From assembly GCF_905372745.1 (NCBI RefSeq), contig NZ_CAJPQR010000020.1, positions 1 through 36,205 of the forward strand: 36,205 bases of DNA. Reading direction: 5' to 3'. Positions 23,456 to 32,343 of this stretch are shown one piece after another. A program made the translations under genes and the position numbers. Source of the stretch: an uncultured Campylobacter sp. Its GTDB lineage: Bacteria > Campylobacterota > Campylobacteria > Campylobacterales > Campylobacteraceae. Each line of letters starts with the position of its first letter. Position 1 is the first letter of the stretch. Under the pieces are notes generated by a model that was not told the origin of the DNA, did not search any database, and saw only the letters and a program-made list of their open reading frames with translations.

Positions 23456-24771
23456 ACGACACCATAGCCGCCGTCGCCACCGCGCACGGTGTAGGCTCGA
23501 TCTCCATCATCAGGCTAAGCGGCGCAAACGCCCTTAGTCTGGCTCTAAAACTCACCAAAATCACCTCTCTTGTCCCGCGTTATGCGACTCTAACTAAAAT
23601 TTACGCCGAAGGCGAGCTTATCGACGAAGCCTTGCTTATTTATTTCAAGGCTCCGCGTAGTTTCACGGGTGAGGACGTAGTGGAGTTTCAGCTCCACGGT
23701 GGGTTAGTGGTGGCAAATTTGATCCTAGGCGAGCTCATCAAAAACGGCGCTAGACTCGCGCGCGCAGGAGAGTTTAGCAAGCGAGCGCTCATAAACGGCA
23801 AGATGGATTTTAGTAAGATCGAGGCGATAAATTCGCTAATCAACGCAAAAAGCGAGGACGGCGCAAAGATTATGGCTCGCACGATGAGGGGAGATTTGGC
23901 TAAATTTACGAACGAGATTCGCCGAGAGCTCGTGAAAACTCTTGCATTCGTGGAGACTAGCATCGACTATGCCGACGATGATTTGCCTGCGGATTTGCTA
24001 GAGAGCATCAACCAAATGCTAAAACAAAATAGCGCCAAACTAGATAAAATCGTCGCTATAAGCCAGAGCAGAAAAGGGTTGCTCGAGGGCTTTAAAATCG
24101 CGATAGTAGGCAAGCCAAACGTCGGCAAAAGCTCGATCTTAAACTCGCTTTTGTCTTACGAGCGCGCGATCATCAGCGACGAGGCCGGCACGACTAGAGA
24201 CAGTATCGAAGAAGCCCTAAAAATAGGCACTCATCTAGTGCGCATCATCGACACGGCAGGCATCCGCAAAAACGCTGGCAAGATCGAGCAGATCGGTATT
24301 TCGTATTCGTTGCGGGCTATCGAGGAGGCCGACGTTATCCTGGCCGTTTTTGACGCGTCGCAGGAGGCTGATGAGCAGGATAACGAGATCCTGGAGCTTT
24401 TAAAAAACTTGCAAAAAAAGATTTTTTACGTTTTAAATAAATGCGACCTCGGCGTTAAATTTAACGCTCCAGTGGACGCGATACAAATTTGCGCCAAGCA
24501 AGGAACGGACGAGATAATAAATAGCCTAAAAGCCTATCTCGACGCACAGGATACGAGCGAGATACTACTAAATTCCGCTCGTCAAATTTCATGCTGTGAG
24601 GCGGCGAGTGAGGCGATAAAAAGGGCGTTAAATTTACTTGCCCAGTCCGAGCTCGAGCTTTTTGCTTATGAGCTAAATACGGCAATAGAGCAAATCTCGT
24701 CAATCACAAAACCGTTTGAGAGAAGCGAAATTTTAGACGAAATGTTTAGTAGTTTTTGTCTGGGCAAGTAG
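23452..24771 (+). CDS. mnmE: tRNA uridine-5-carboxymethylaminomethyl modification GTPase MnmE
   Basis: 439 aa. N-terminal tetrahydrofolate-binding domain (1-120), helical domain, and an inserted G domain: P-loop GKPNVGKSS at 220-228, GTTRD at 246-250, DTAG at 267-270, NKCD near 333. It ends in CLGK, the family's C-x-G-K with the cysteine needed for modification. With MnmG it forms the cmnm5 group on the wobble uridine of several tRNAs. The start ATG overlaps the jag stop, completing the operon. Confidence 0.97.
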   Translation: MNDTIAAVATAHGVGSISIIRLSGANALSLALKLTKITSLVPRYATLTKIYAEGELIDEALLIYFKAPRSFTGEDVVEFQLHGGLVVANLILGELIKNGARLARAGEFSKRALINGKMDFSKIEAINSLINAKSEDGAKIMARTMRGDLAKFTNEIRRELVKTLAFVETSIDYADDDLPADLLESINQMLKQNSAKLDKIVAISQSRKGLLEGFKIAIVGKPNVGKSSILNSLLSYERAIISDEAGTTRDSIEEALKIGTHLVRIIDTAGIRKNAGKIEQIGISYSLRAIEEADVILAVFDASQEADEQDNEILELLKNLQKKIFYVLNKCDLGVKFNAPVDAIQICAKQGTDEIINSLKAYLDAQDTSEILLNSARQISCCEAASEAIKRALNLLAQSELELFAYELNTAIEQISSITKPFERSEILDEMFSSFCLGK

Positions 24772-25057
24772 CGAGCTCATTTTGCAAAATCCGTAGCTTG
24801 CTAGGGCTTATCTAGCTTTGATGGCGTCCGCATTCCAGCCTTAGTCGGCAAACGCTAATCAAAAGAGCGTAGCACGCCTAACAAATAAAATTAAGAAAAA
24901 GTAAAACGAAAAATGCGGTAAATTTGCTCGCCAAACTCGTCCTAAAACTACGGCTAATTTACCCTACGCTCATTTTTTGCGACTAAATTCGGCCGAGTGC
25001 CCGGCGCGAAACTTGTTAAAATTACTAAGCGCGAACAAGCGTATAAAAAGAAAAAAT
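24772..25057. other. Gene-free region after mnmE
   Basis: 286 bases without a supportable gene. An imperfect inverted repeat with arms 24918-24927 and 24952-24962 (GTAAATTTGC / GGCTAATTTAC) encloses CGTCCTAAAACTAC, reminiscent of the palindromic elements at 15728 and 32377. A 12-base palindrome ATTTTGCAAAAT lies near 24779. No promoter box for the following broken gene stands out. Confidence 0.4.
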
Positions 25058-25624
25058 ATGAATCCGTTTAAAATTTTGATTTTTGCAATTATCGTAAATT
25101 TGGCTTTTGCCGCAGACGCGTCAAAGGATGTAAATTTGACCGCAAACGCCGCTCGCAACCAAAAAGAAGTAAAAATGCTAGAGGCGTTTTGCGGATCGAT
25201 TTTGCCCTTTAGCATAGCCTCCATGCGAGCAACTAGCGGACAAGCGTTTGGACGAAAACAGCGCATTTTGCGATAGGCAAAAGGGTCTAGCTGCGCTGCA
25301 AAAAGTCTGCGACTCAAAGGATGAGCGCGACTCAAAGCTTGCCTGCGCGGAGCTAGCATGCGAGTCGGGCCAGAGCCGCGAATGCCTAAACGCCGCTAAA
25401 TACTATCAAACGCTACTTAGCGTTAACGAAAAAATGTCGGCGCTTTTTCAAAAAGACTGCGACGAGCGAGGCGGCATGGACTGCTTGTATGCTAAATTTT
25501 TTGATAAGGCTCGGGACGGGATGACGGACGAGTATGTGCAAAAGATGAAAAATATCTCAAAAAGGCGTGCGACACGGGCGAAAAAGAGGGCTGCAAGGAG
25601 TTTGAAGAACTGCGCGGGCTTTGA
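25058..25624 (+). pseudogene. Sel1-like cysteine-rich repeat gene with two frameshifts
   Basis: Starts MNPFKILIFAIIVNLAFAAD, a signal peptide. The frame runs through EVKMLEAFCGSILPFSIA and is then lost; in the next frame, from about 25218, PCEQLADKRLDENSAFCDRQ, KGLAALQKVCDSK and further cysteine-paired repeats continue. At about 25558-25564, an A5 run, the frame shifts again: the intended end is KACDTGEKEGCKEFEELRGL then TGA at 25622-25624, a typical Sel1/Hcp ending. Without the second shift the frame reads on as Arg/Lys-rich junk to 25643. So one protein of about 185 aa, broken twice: a decaying gene or two sequencing errors. Related in style to the gene at 103-585. Confidence 0.75.
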
Positions 25625-25712
25625 GTTGCGAGATAAAATTTAATGAAAAATGCAGTTTTTGCCTAAAATTTAGTTACTCTCCGAGACCAACACCCCAAAA
25701 ATGCTAATTTTT

Positions 25713-25736
25713 ATTCGGCTAAATTTAGAGCCGAAT
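25713..25736 (+). terminator. Hairpin terminator before purL
   Basis: ATTCGGCT (25713-25720) with AGCCGAAT (25729-25736), 8-base loop AAATTTAG, followed by TTATTCTT. A perfect 8-bp stem; the loop is itself nearly self-complementary. It closes the preceding transcript. Confidence 0.7.
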
Positions 25737-25903
25737 TTATTCTTGATTAATGGTTGGGCGCTTTTAAATCGTTTAGTTTTGTAACTCGGCGCAAATATTA
25801 TAAAAAAGCGGTAGTATAAATTTGCATACGGCGTCAAATTTTACCCGTCAAATTTGCTTCGTTTTCGTTCCTTTAGTTTATCAAGTTTTTATGCGAATTT
25901 AAG

Positions 25904-25909
25904 TAAAAT
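25904..25909 (+). promoter_or_regulatory. -10 box for purL
   Basis: TAAAAT, 26 bases before the purL ATG, after a T-rich upstream stretch; the ribosome site TTTAAAGG lies between. No purine riboswitch or other aptamer could be recognised in the 190 bases upstream. Confidence 0.45.
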
Positions 25910-25935
25910 CAACCAATTTTTTTTAAAGGCTAAAA

Positions 25936-28125
25936 ATGGACAAATCTACCGTAAAAGCGCACAAAATCAGCGACGACGAATACGAAAATATACTTAAAAT
26001 CTTAGGTAGAGAGCCCAATTTGCTCGAGCTTGGGATATTTTCCGCGATGTGGAGCGAGCACTGCAGCTACAAGTCGAGTAAAAAGTACCTAAACGGCTTC
26101 CCGACCAAGGCGCCGTGGGTGATCCAGGGTCCGGGCGAGAACGCGGGCGTCATCGACGTGGGGGGCGGCGTCGCGGCGGTGTTTAAGATGGAGAGCCACA
26201 ATCACCCAAGCTTCATCGAGCCTTTTCAGGGCGCGGCGACGGGCGTGGGCGGGATACTGCGCGACGTATTTACGATGGGCGCGCGGGTCGTTGCGAATAT
26301 GAACTCGCTGAGATTCGGTGAGGTGAGGGGCGAGAGCGAAAACGCGAAAAAACAGCGCTACCTGCTAAAAGGCGCGGTTGCGGGCATCGCTCACTACGGC
26401 AACTGCATGGGCATACCTACTATCGGCGGCGAGACGACGTTTGATCCTAGTTTTAACGGCAACATCCTGGTAAACGCATTTGCGCTCGGGCTTTGTAAGA
26501 GCGACGAGATATTTTACGGCAGAGCCGAAGGTATCGGCAATCCAGTGATCTACGTCGGCTCAAAGACTGGCCGCGACGGGCTTGGAGGCGCTGTGATGGC
26601 GAGCGATAGCTTTAACGACGCGAACAAATCTCTGCGCCCGACCGTGCAGGTAGGCGATCCGTTTGCCGAAAAGCTGCTGATGGAGGCGTGCTTGGAGCTG
26701 TTTAAAACCGACTACGTCGTGGGTATCCAGGATATGGGCGCGGCGGGGCTAACCTCTAGTAGCTTTGAGATGGCAGGACGCAGCGGCAGCGGTATGAAGA
26801 TGTATCTAGACCGCGTGCCTATGCGCGAGACGGGCATGACGCCTTATGAACTCATGCTAAGCGAAAGCCAGGAGCGCATGCTTATCTGCGCCAAAAAAGG
26901 CTGCGAGCAAAAGATACTCGAGATATTTAAAAAATGGGACCTCGACGCCGAGATCATCGGCGAGGTAACCGATAGCGGCGTGATGGAGCTTTATTGGCAC
27001 GGCGAGTTAGCTGGCGAGATACCGATAGCGCCGCTTAGCGAGGCCTCTCCGGTGCTTGACCGACCGACCGCGCGCCCAAAATATCTAGACGAAATCAAAA
27101 ATTTACAAATCCCTGAAAATTTCGATAACAAAACGGCGTTTTGGAAGCTGCTTGGCGAGCCTGAGGTGCTAAACAAGTCGCTGATCTACGATCAATACGA
27201 CGCAAATATCCAAACAAACACGATCAAACAACCGGGACTCCTCGGCGCTGCGGTTATCCGAGTGAAAGAAACAGGCAGGGCGATCGCGATGGCGGCGCAG
27301 TGCGACCCGCGGGCGAATTTCGTTGATCCCAAAAACGGCGCGGCTAGAGCGGTCGCGGCTGCTGGACGAAAGGTCGCGATGAGCGGAGCGACGCCTCTAG
27401 CTATCACAGACTGCCTAAACTACGGCAATCCGCAAAATCCGGAGGTCATGTGGCAGTTCGCGCAGGGCTGCGAGGGCATCAAAGAGGCTTGCCGCGAGCT
27501 AAATACGCCCGTCGTGAGCGGCAACGTGAGCCTATATAACGATACCGAGGGCGTGAGCGTCTATCCGACGCCCGCGATCGTGACGGTGGGCGTAAACGAG
27601 GACGCAAACGCGAGCCTTCCGAGCGTCTTTACCCGCGCCGGCACGGCGATATACGTGCTTGGCGAGACGAAGGGCGAATTTGCCGCGTCGCTTTACGCTA
27701 AGGCGCTATTTGACGCGGTGGGCGGCGAGCTAGCTGCGGTAGACTACAAAAAAGAGCGCGCGCTGTGGGACTTGGTCATCGAGGCAAATAAATCGGGCGC
27801 GCTAGAGTTTGCAAACAGCGTAGGCGTGGGCGGCGTAGCCATAACGCTAGCAAAAATGGCGTGCCTAAGCGGGCTTGGCGCGGAGTGCAAATTTGACGTT
27901 AAAAAGCCCGATTGCATCTTTGACGAGAGTTTTTCGCGCGCGATCGTCGGCGTAAAAGACGAGGCTAAATTTAAATCCCTAGCCGCTAAATACGGCGTCA
28001 AATTTGAAAAAATCGGTAGCGTGGGCGGAGATAAATTTAAACTAAACGATATCGATGAAAAGCTAAGCGAGGTTAGCGAGGTTTATTTTAGCGAGTTTGC
28101 CAAGATTATCAAGCAAGAAAGCTAA
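25936..28125 (+). CDS. purL: Phosphoribosylformylglycinamidine synthase II (PurL)
   Basis: 729 aa, the small (PurSQL-type) form rather than the 1,300-residue enterobacterial one. ATP-dependent conversion of FGAR to FGAM in purine synthesis, working with PurQ and PurS, which are not in this window. Landmarks: SAMWSEHCSYKSSK at 38-51, KMESHNHPSFIEPFQGAATG VGG around 88-110, and GGETTFDPSFNG. The second half repeats the AIRS-like fold (QCDPRANFVDP, GNVSLYND). The gene after it starts directly at the next base. Confidence 0.97.
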   Translation: MDKSTVKAHKISDDEYENILKILGREPNLLELGIFSAMWSEHCSYKSSKKYLNGFPTKAPWVIQGPGENAGVIDVGGGVAAVFKMESHNHPSFIEPFQGAATGVGGILRDVFTMGARVVANMNSLRFGEVRGESENAKKQRYLLKGAVAGIAHYGNCMGIPTIGGETTFDPSFNGNILVNAFALGLCKSDEIFYGRAEGIGNPVIYVGSKTGRDGLGGAVMASDSFNDANKSLRPTVQVGDPFAEKLLMEACLELFKTDYVVGIQDMGAAGLTSSSFEMAGRSGSGMKMYLDRVPMRETGMTPYELMLSESQERMLICAKKGCEQKILEIFKKWDLDAEIIGEVTDSGVMELYWHGELAGEIPIAPLSEASPVLDRPTARPKYLDEIKNLQIPENFDNKTAFWKLLGEPEVLNKSLIYDQYDANIQTNTIKQPGLLGAAVIRVKETGRAIAMAAQCDPRANFVDPKNGAARAVAAAGRKVAMSGATPLAITDCLNYGNPQNPEVMWQFAQGCEGIKEACRELNTPVVSGNVSLYNDTEGVSVYPTPAIVTVGVNEDANASLPSVFTRAGTAIYVLGETKGEFAASLYAKALFDAVGGELAAVDYKKERALWDLVIEANKSGALEFANSVGVGGVAITLAKMACLSGLGAECKFDVKKPDCIFDESFSRAIVGVKDEAKFKSLAAKYGVKFEKIGSVGGDKFKLNDIDEKLSEVSEVYFSEFAKIIKQES

Positions 28126-29084
28126 ATGATAATCCTAAACGGCTTTAAAGAGATAAATTTTGATCCGCGCCTTATACCAGGCGCCGAAAAATTCGGCAAA
28201 AGTCCGGATAAAATAGACTTCGATAAAAACGCGGCTTTACTCGGTTGTATCGGGGCTTGTAAATTTGAGCTGTTTAACGTCAAAAAAGAGCTTATCTGGG
28301 AGATAGGCGGCGATTTTTTACATTTTGCCTTTGTGCCAGGATGCGCGCAAATTTGGCTGGTTAAGAAAACTAGCGAGCTTGCGTGCGAGCTTTTGGTTTA
28401 CGACTACGAGCGAAATTTGATCGCTAAAGAGGAGCTTGACGCGCTTAGATCCGGGGGTGCGTTAGTTTTGGTAAGCCGTTAGGCGCGGCTGTCGCTGTGG
28501 AGTTTGATTGCGGCGCAGACGGCTTTAGCGGATTTTTAGCGCGGCTTGAAAACGGCAAGATAAAAGCGCTACCTTACGGCGAAAATGTTTTTTTATCGCT
28601 CTTGGACGGCGAGAGAGCGTTATTTATGAGTAGTTCAAAAAATTTAGCCTTCATCGCCCGCGCGTCCGATTTAGCGCGGCTAAGGGAGATAAATTTCGAC
28701 CAAACGCAGCTTGCGCGGGATTTAGACGGCGAGTTTTTGCTAAACGGCATTATCCCGCTTAGCCGGAGCTTCTGGCTGGTAACTAGCGTCAGTTTTGCGA
28801 GCGGTTATCGTCATTACGTATTTGACGCCCAAAATTTGCGTTTTATAGACGAGGCTGCGATAGAGGGATTTTTGCCTTATGCGCAGGAGTGGGGTTACGT
28901 GCGCAGCGAGATAACCGCGCTAAAGCTAGTAGAGGGTAAAATCGCTGCGTTTTGGGACAAAATCATAAAAAACGTTACGAAAAAAAACAAAGAAACGCAG
29001 ATAATAAGGCGCTATTTTACGGCCGATTTTGCGGACGTCGTAGCGCAAATTTTAGCCGCCGTAGAACTTGGAGATAAGGAATAA
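28126..29084 (+). pseudogene. Frameshifted member of a tandem paralog pair, function unknown
   Basis: The first frame (28126-28482, 118 codons) and the second (from about 28458 to 29084) together correspond to the whole protein encoded next door at 29185. Shared marks: DPR near the N-terminus, AQIWLVKK against AQIWLARR, LLVYDYERNL against ILIYGYGGEL, then FLLNGIIPLSRSFWLV against FMLGGIAPLNDRIWLV. Frame 1 breaks at a G5 tract, 28453-28457; one extra G would give LRSGGCVSFGKPLGAAVAVE and join the halves into about 319 aa. The second part could start separately at GTG 28497, but no ribosome site supports it. The fold looks like a beta-propeller; I do not recognise the family. The ATG abuts the purL stop, so it is read on that transcript. 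Confidence 0.7.
28453..28457 (+). repeat. G5 tract at the frameshift point
   Basis: CCGGGGGTGC. Five G residues where six would restore the reading frame of the surrounding gene. The tract is shorter than the G8-G12 tracts usual in Campylobacter phase variation. Confidence 0.7.
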
Positions 29085-29184
29085 ACTTAGCGTTTGCGGG
29101 TCGTTCGGCTATTAGCGCAGGGCATATAGCTTAAGCCGCGCCGCGCGATTTTAGCGGCTAATTTTACTAAATTTAAGGCGGAGC

Positions 29185-30294
29185 GTGATAGTAATTAGCG
29201 ATTTTACCGAGCTTGACGGCGATCCCAGATACGGCGGTATAAATGCTGCCGATTTTGGCGCGAGTAAATTTTGCTTTAGCGTAGGTACGCTAGCAAAGCT
29301 AGTCGCGGTCTGGGGCGACGAATACGAGGACGAGGAACCCGGTTTTAAACTCTACGGCTTTGATCGCAAGCTAAAATTTAGCCTAAATGAGCCGATAATC
29401 TATGCTAAATTTGAACCTCGCGCGGCTCAAATTTGGTTAGCCAGGCGAGATAGCAAGAAGCAAATTTCGATTTTGATTTACGGCTACGGCGGCGAGCTAA
29501 GGGCAAATTTAGCGCTACCTGATGAACTTGAAAATTCAGGCGTCTGGATGGACGAGCTACCGCAAACGGGCGGTATGGCCGTAGGTCTTGGCGCGGGGCA
29601 GGACGGCTCTAGGTCGTTTTTCTTGCAGGCAAAGGGGAGTGGATTAAATTTAACCGCCGAGCTTGAGGACGATTTTAGTTTTTTGTTTGTTACGGCCGGA
29701 AAAAAGGACGAGCGCGGAGGAAACTACGCGCCTGATGATAAATTTGGCAAAGAGCTAGAATACGCGTCAAAACGCAAATGCCAAAACGAGCAAACGCGCA
29801 GGCAAAAATGCTTTTTAGGCGGCAACGCAAAAGAGCCCAAAAGCCAAATAGGCAATCAACCGCGCGATTTTAAAAATAACTTCGCGCTCGAAGCGGTGCT
29901 GCTAAATTTATACGAGCAAGAGATCGTAATATCAAGCTACCCACAGCTAGAGCCGCTACGCAGATTTAGCTTTCCTGACGAGATCGCGCTAGACGGCGAG
30001 GCTCGCGGATTTATGCTAGGCGGTATCGCGCCGCTTAACGACCGAATTTGGCTCGTGCGCGACGACGGATATTTTCGCCGCTATCTTTTTGACGCGAGCA
30101 AATTTGAGTTTATCGCCGAGATCGCTCTGGCGGGCTTTGAACCTAAAAATGGCGGCGCAGGCGAGATAACGTCGCAAATTTGCGATTTGGACTGCTTTGA
30201 GGGCAAATTGATATTTACGCGCTACGAGCTAGGTGAGCCGGATCGCTATTTTGAAGCGGACGCAGCAAAGTTGTCGGCGTTTATGCAAATTTAA
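29185..30294 (+). CDS. Intact member of the tandem paralog pair, function unknown
   Basis: 369 aa, GTG start after AAGGCGGAGC. No signal peptide or membrane segment. Similar over its full length to the broken gene just upstream. It carries an extra hydrophilic insert at about residues 175-235 (KKDERGGNYAPDDKFGKELE then a Lys/Gln-rich stretch KRKCQNEQTRRQKC) that the neighbour lacks. Repeated strand-turn units ending in IWLA/IWLV and FDAS/FDRK suggest a beta-propeller. Function unknown; with its neighbour it may form a lineage-specific family, and its place before a protease/chaperone pair may be accidental since 230 bases and a promoter separate them. Confidence 0.75.
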   Translation: MIVISDFTELDGDPRYGGINAADFGASKFCFSVGTLAKLVAVWGDEYEDEEPGFKLYGFDRKLKFSLNEPIIYAKFEPRAAQIWLARRDSKKQISILIYGYGGELRANLALPDELENSGVWMDELPQTGGMAVGLGAGQDGSRSFFLQAKGSGLNLTAELEDDFSFLFVTAGKKDERGGNYAPDDKFGKELEYASKRKCQNEQTRRQKCFLGGNAKEPKSQIGNQPRDFKNNFALEAVLLNLYEQEIVISSYPQLEPLRRFSFPDEIALDGEARGFMLGGIAPLNDRIWLVRDDGYFRRYLFDASKFEFIAEIALAGFEPKNGGAGEITSQICDLDCFEGKLIFTRYELGEPDRYFEADAAKLSAFMQI

Positions 30295-30380
30295 AGCCGA
30301 TTTCGTAAGCTTAAAGACTAAAATTTAAGCCGTTTTAACGTTTTTGATCCGAACTTAAAATTTAATAAGTTTAAAAAGGC

Positions 30381-30386
30381 TAAAAT
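30381..30386 (+). promoter_or_regulatory. -10 box for the protease/J-protein pair
   Basis: TAAAAT after GGC, about 140 bases before the ATG at 30525. The leader between holds a tight hairpin, AAATTTAGC (30412-30420) with GCTAAATTT (30423-30431). Confidence 0.35.
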
Positions 30387-30524
30387 TGAAGCTAGCCTAA
30401 CGCTTTTAATCAAATTTAGCAAGCTAAATTTAGACGGCTCAAAGCCAAATAATCAAAAAAGGAGACGAAAAACAAAACGGCTTTAGGCGCAAACGAATTT
30501 ATAAATCAACGAAAGGAAAAGTAG

Positions 30525-31583
30525 ATGTCTTGGAAAGACTTTTTAAACAACAAAGAGGACGAGCAGCCGCAAAAGGAGGGCAGAGGAATGGATCAAAAAA
30601 GCGTAGCTAAGCCGCCGGTGCTATTTAGCGAGACGCAGCAGGTATTAAAAGAAGTCGAAGCTAAACTAGGCGGCACGCTCATCACCTACTACAACTCAAA
30701 CGCGGGCAGCGTCTGCGGCAACGACGCGAGCGCGATGTATGAAATTTTAAAGGGCAAAAAGATAGAAAACGCGTTTTTGTTTATCAAAAGCGACGGCGGC
30801 AGCGGTATAGCTGCGCTTCGCATCATCAGTACCCTTAGAAACTACTGCAAAAACATAACCGCGCTTATCCCCGCTAACTGCGCGTCGGCAGCGACGATGA
30901 TGGCTCTTGGCGCAAACGAAATCGTGATGGGCCCGCTAGCGTATCTAACCGCCGTCGATACCTCGCTAAAACACGCGATGAGTCCGATAGATAACGGCAA
31001 CGAGCGCGTTAGCGTATCGATGGACGAGCTAAACCGCGTGATAAAACTCTGGAAAATGCACGAAAAAGACAACGACGAAAACCCGTATAAATCGCTATAT
31101 AACTACATCCATCCGCTGGTTTTTGGCGCCGTAGACCGCGCCAGCTCGCTCTCGCTAAAGATTTGCTGCGAGCTTTTACGCTATCATATGAATGACGAGG
31201 CAAAGATCCAAAACATCTCCGAGCGCCTAAACAGCGACTATCCGGCGCATGATTATCCGATACTTTTCCGCGAGGCCGAGGAGATCGGACTGCACGTGCA
31301 AAAGATGGACAACGAACTAAACGAGATGCTGCAAGAGCTAACGCTTCTTTACTCCGAGATGGGGCAGCGCGCGTTTACCGACTACGACGAGAACAGCTAC
31401 CACGATAACAACATCGCAAACATCATCGAAGCAAACGGCAAGCAGATTTATTATCAGATCGACAAAGACTGGTTTTATCGCCCCGACGAGCGCCGCTGGA
31501 ACGTGATGAACGACGAGAGTTCGTGGCGTAAAAACGAGCTAGTAGGCGGCAAGCTCAAAAATACGATTTATCATTTATGGTGA
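30525..31583 (+). CDS. SDH-type ClpP-fold serine protease (SppA/serine dehydrogenase proteinase superfamily)
   Basis: 352 aa, ATG after GAAAGGAAAAGTAG. No signal peptide, so cytosolic. Residues about 50-200 show the crotonase/ClpP-like fold: FIKSDGGSG at 87-94 (oxyanion loop) and ANCASAATMMALGANEIVMG at 117-136, where Ser121 takes the place of the nucleophile in the family's A-x-SAGT motif; LTAVD at 141-145 corresponds to the LGPVD segment. The C-terminal 150 residues are helical and charged and end in an unusual Trp/Tyr-rich tail (QIYYQIDKDWFYRPDERRW). Family members cleave proteins independently of ATP; substrates unknown. Four bases separate it from a J-domain gene. Confidence 0.85.
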   Translation: MSWKDFLNNKEDEQPQKEGRGMDQKSVAKPPVLFSETQQVLKEVEAKLGGTLITYYNSNAGSVCGNDASAMYEILKGKKIENAFLFIKSDGGSGIAALRIISTLRNYCKNITALIPANCASAATMMALGANEIVMGPLAYLTAVDTSLKHAMSPIDNGNERVSVSMDELNRVIKLWKMHEKDNDENPYKSLYNYIHPLVFGAVDRASSLSLKICCELLRYHMNDEAKIQNISERLNSDYPAHDYPILFREAEEIGLHVQKMDNELNEMLQELTLLYSEMGQRAFTDYDENSYHDNNIANIIEANGKQIYYQIDKDWFYRPDERRWNVMNDESSWRKNELVGGKLKNTIYHLW

Positions 31584-31587
31584 TATT

Positions 31588-32343
31588 TTGAGTTTCATTT
31601 TTTGGTTTTTGATATTTTACGGGATTTACTATCTGGTTTCAAATTTTAGCCAAAATCCCGTAAATTTAGGCGGCTCGCAAAAAAAGGCGATGTTTGAAGA
31701 GGCTAAATTTCTAGTTAGCCTGCTTGCTAAAGTCGCCAAAAGCGACGGCAGGGTAAACGAGCTAGAGGCTCGCCTCATCAGCGAGACGCTAGATGATATC
31801 ACTCTAAGGCTCGGTAACGACGCAGCGATGAGGGCGGAGCTAAAGCAGATCTATAACCGCGAAAAAGAGACGGTGCATAATGCTTATTTTATCGCTCGGC
31901 AGTACAAAGATCGCTTCCGCCTTAGTCAAGACGCCGCGGCCGCGAAGCTATCTTTTTTACTAAATTTGGCCTATATAGACGGCGAATTTAGTAAAAGCGA
32001 GCATAATGTCATCGAGCAGATCGCTTTGGGATTTGGACTTAACGAGATCGATTTTTGGTCGATTTTAAAGAGATTTGACGATTTTTACGGGCAAAGGCGG
32101 CAAGATAGGGGAGGCCGAAGCGATCCGTATGTAAAACGCGCTAAAAGCCCTTACGACGTGCTTGGACTAAAAGAGGGCGCGCCGTTTGACGAGGTAAAAA
32201 AGCGCTACCGCGAACTCGTGAAAAAATATCATCCCGATATCCTTATGGGGCGCGGCGAGAGCGAAGAGATGATAGAAAAGAGTACTCGTAAGTTGCAAGA
32301 GATAAATGAGGCGTATGAAACCATAAAACAACGTGCGGCTTAG
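31588..32343 (+). CDS. Membrane-anchored TerB/J-domain protein (DjlA-like)
   Basis: 251 aa, TTG start at 31588. One N-terminal hydrophobic helix (about 2-20, FIFWFLIFYGIYYLVSNF), then a TerB-like helical domain (about 35-165, with LLAKVAKSDGRVNELEARLI), then a J domain (about 185-250, YDVLGL start) with the HPD motif at 215-217 that stimulates DnaK. This is the DjlA order: membrane anchor, TerB, C-terminal J. DjlA in enterics activates envelope-stress signalling with DnaK; here no receptor is evident. Close coupling with the serine protease suggests that the two work together, for example by handing unfolded substrates over. Confidence 0.88.
   Translation: MSFIFWFLIFYGIYYLVSNFSQNPVNLGGSQKKAMFEEAKFLVSLLAKVAKSDGRVNELEARLISETLDDITLRLGNDAAMRAELKQIYNREKETVHNAYFIARQYKDRFRLSQDAAAAKLSFLLNLAYIDGEFSKSEHNVIEQIALGFGLNEIDFWSILKRFDDFYGQRRQDRGGRSDPYVKRAKSPYDVLGLKEGAPFDEVKKRYRELVKKYHPDILMGRGESEEMIEKSTRKLQEINEAYETIKQRAA

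Noticed and set aside
24779..24790. Palindrome ATTTTGCAAAAT after mnmE
   Set aside because: Too short and too common in AT-rich DNA to be called a site; no T run follows.
25643..25935. Search for a purine riboswitch before purL (and before purH at 32344)
   Set aside because: No three-way junction with the conserved purine-aptamer loops could be found by eye; only simple hairpins are present.
30455..30470. Strong ribosome-like site AAAAAAGGAGACG in the protease leader
   Set aside because: No ATG, GTG or TTG follows at a suitable distance; the real site lies closer to 30525.
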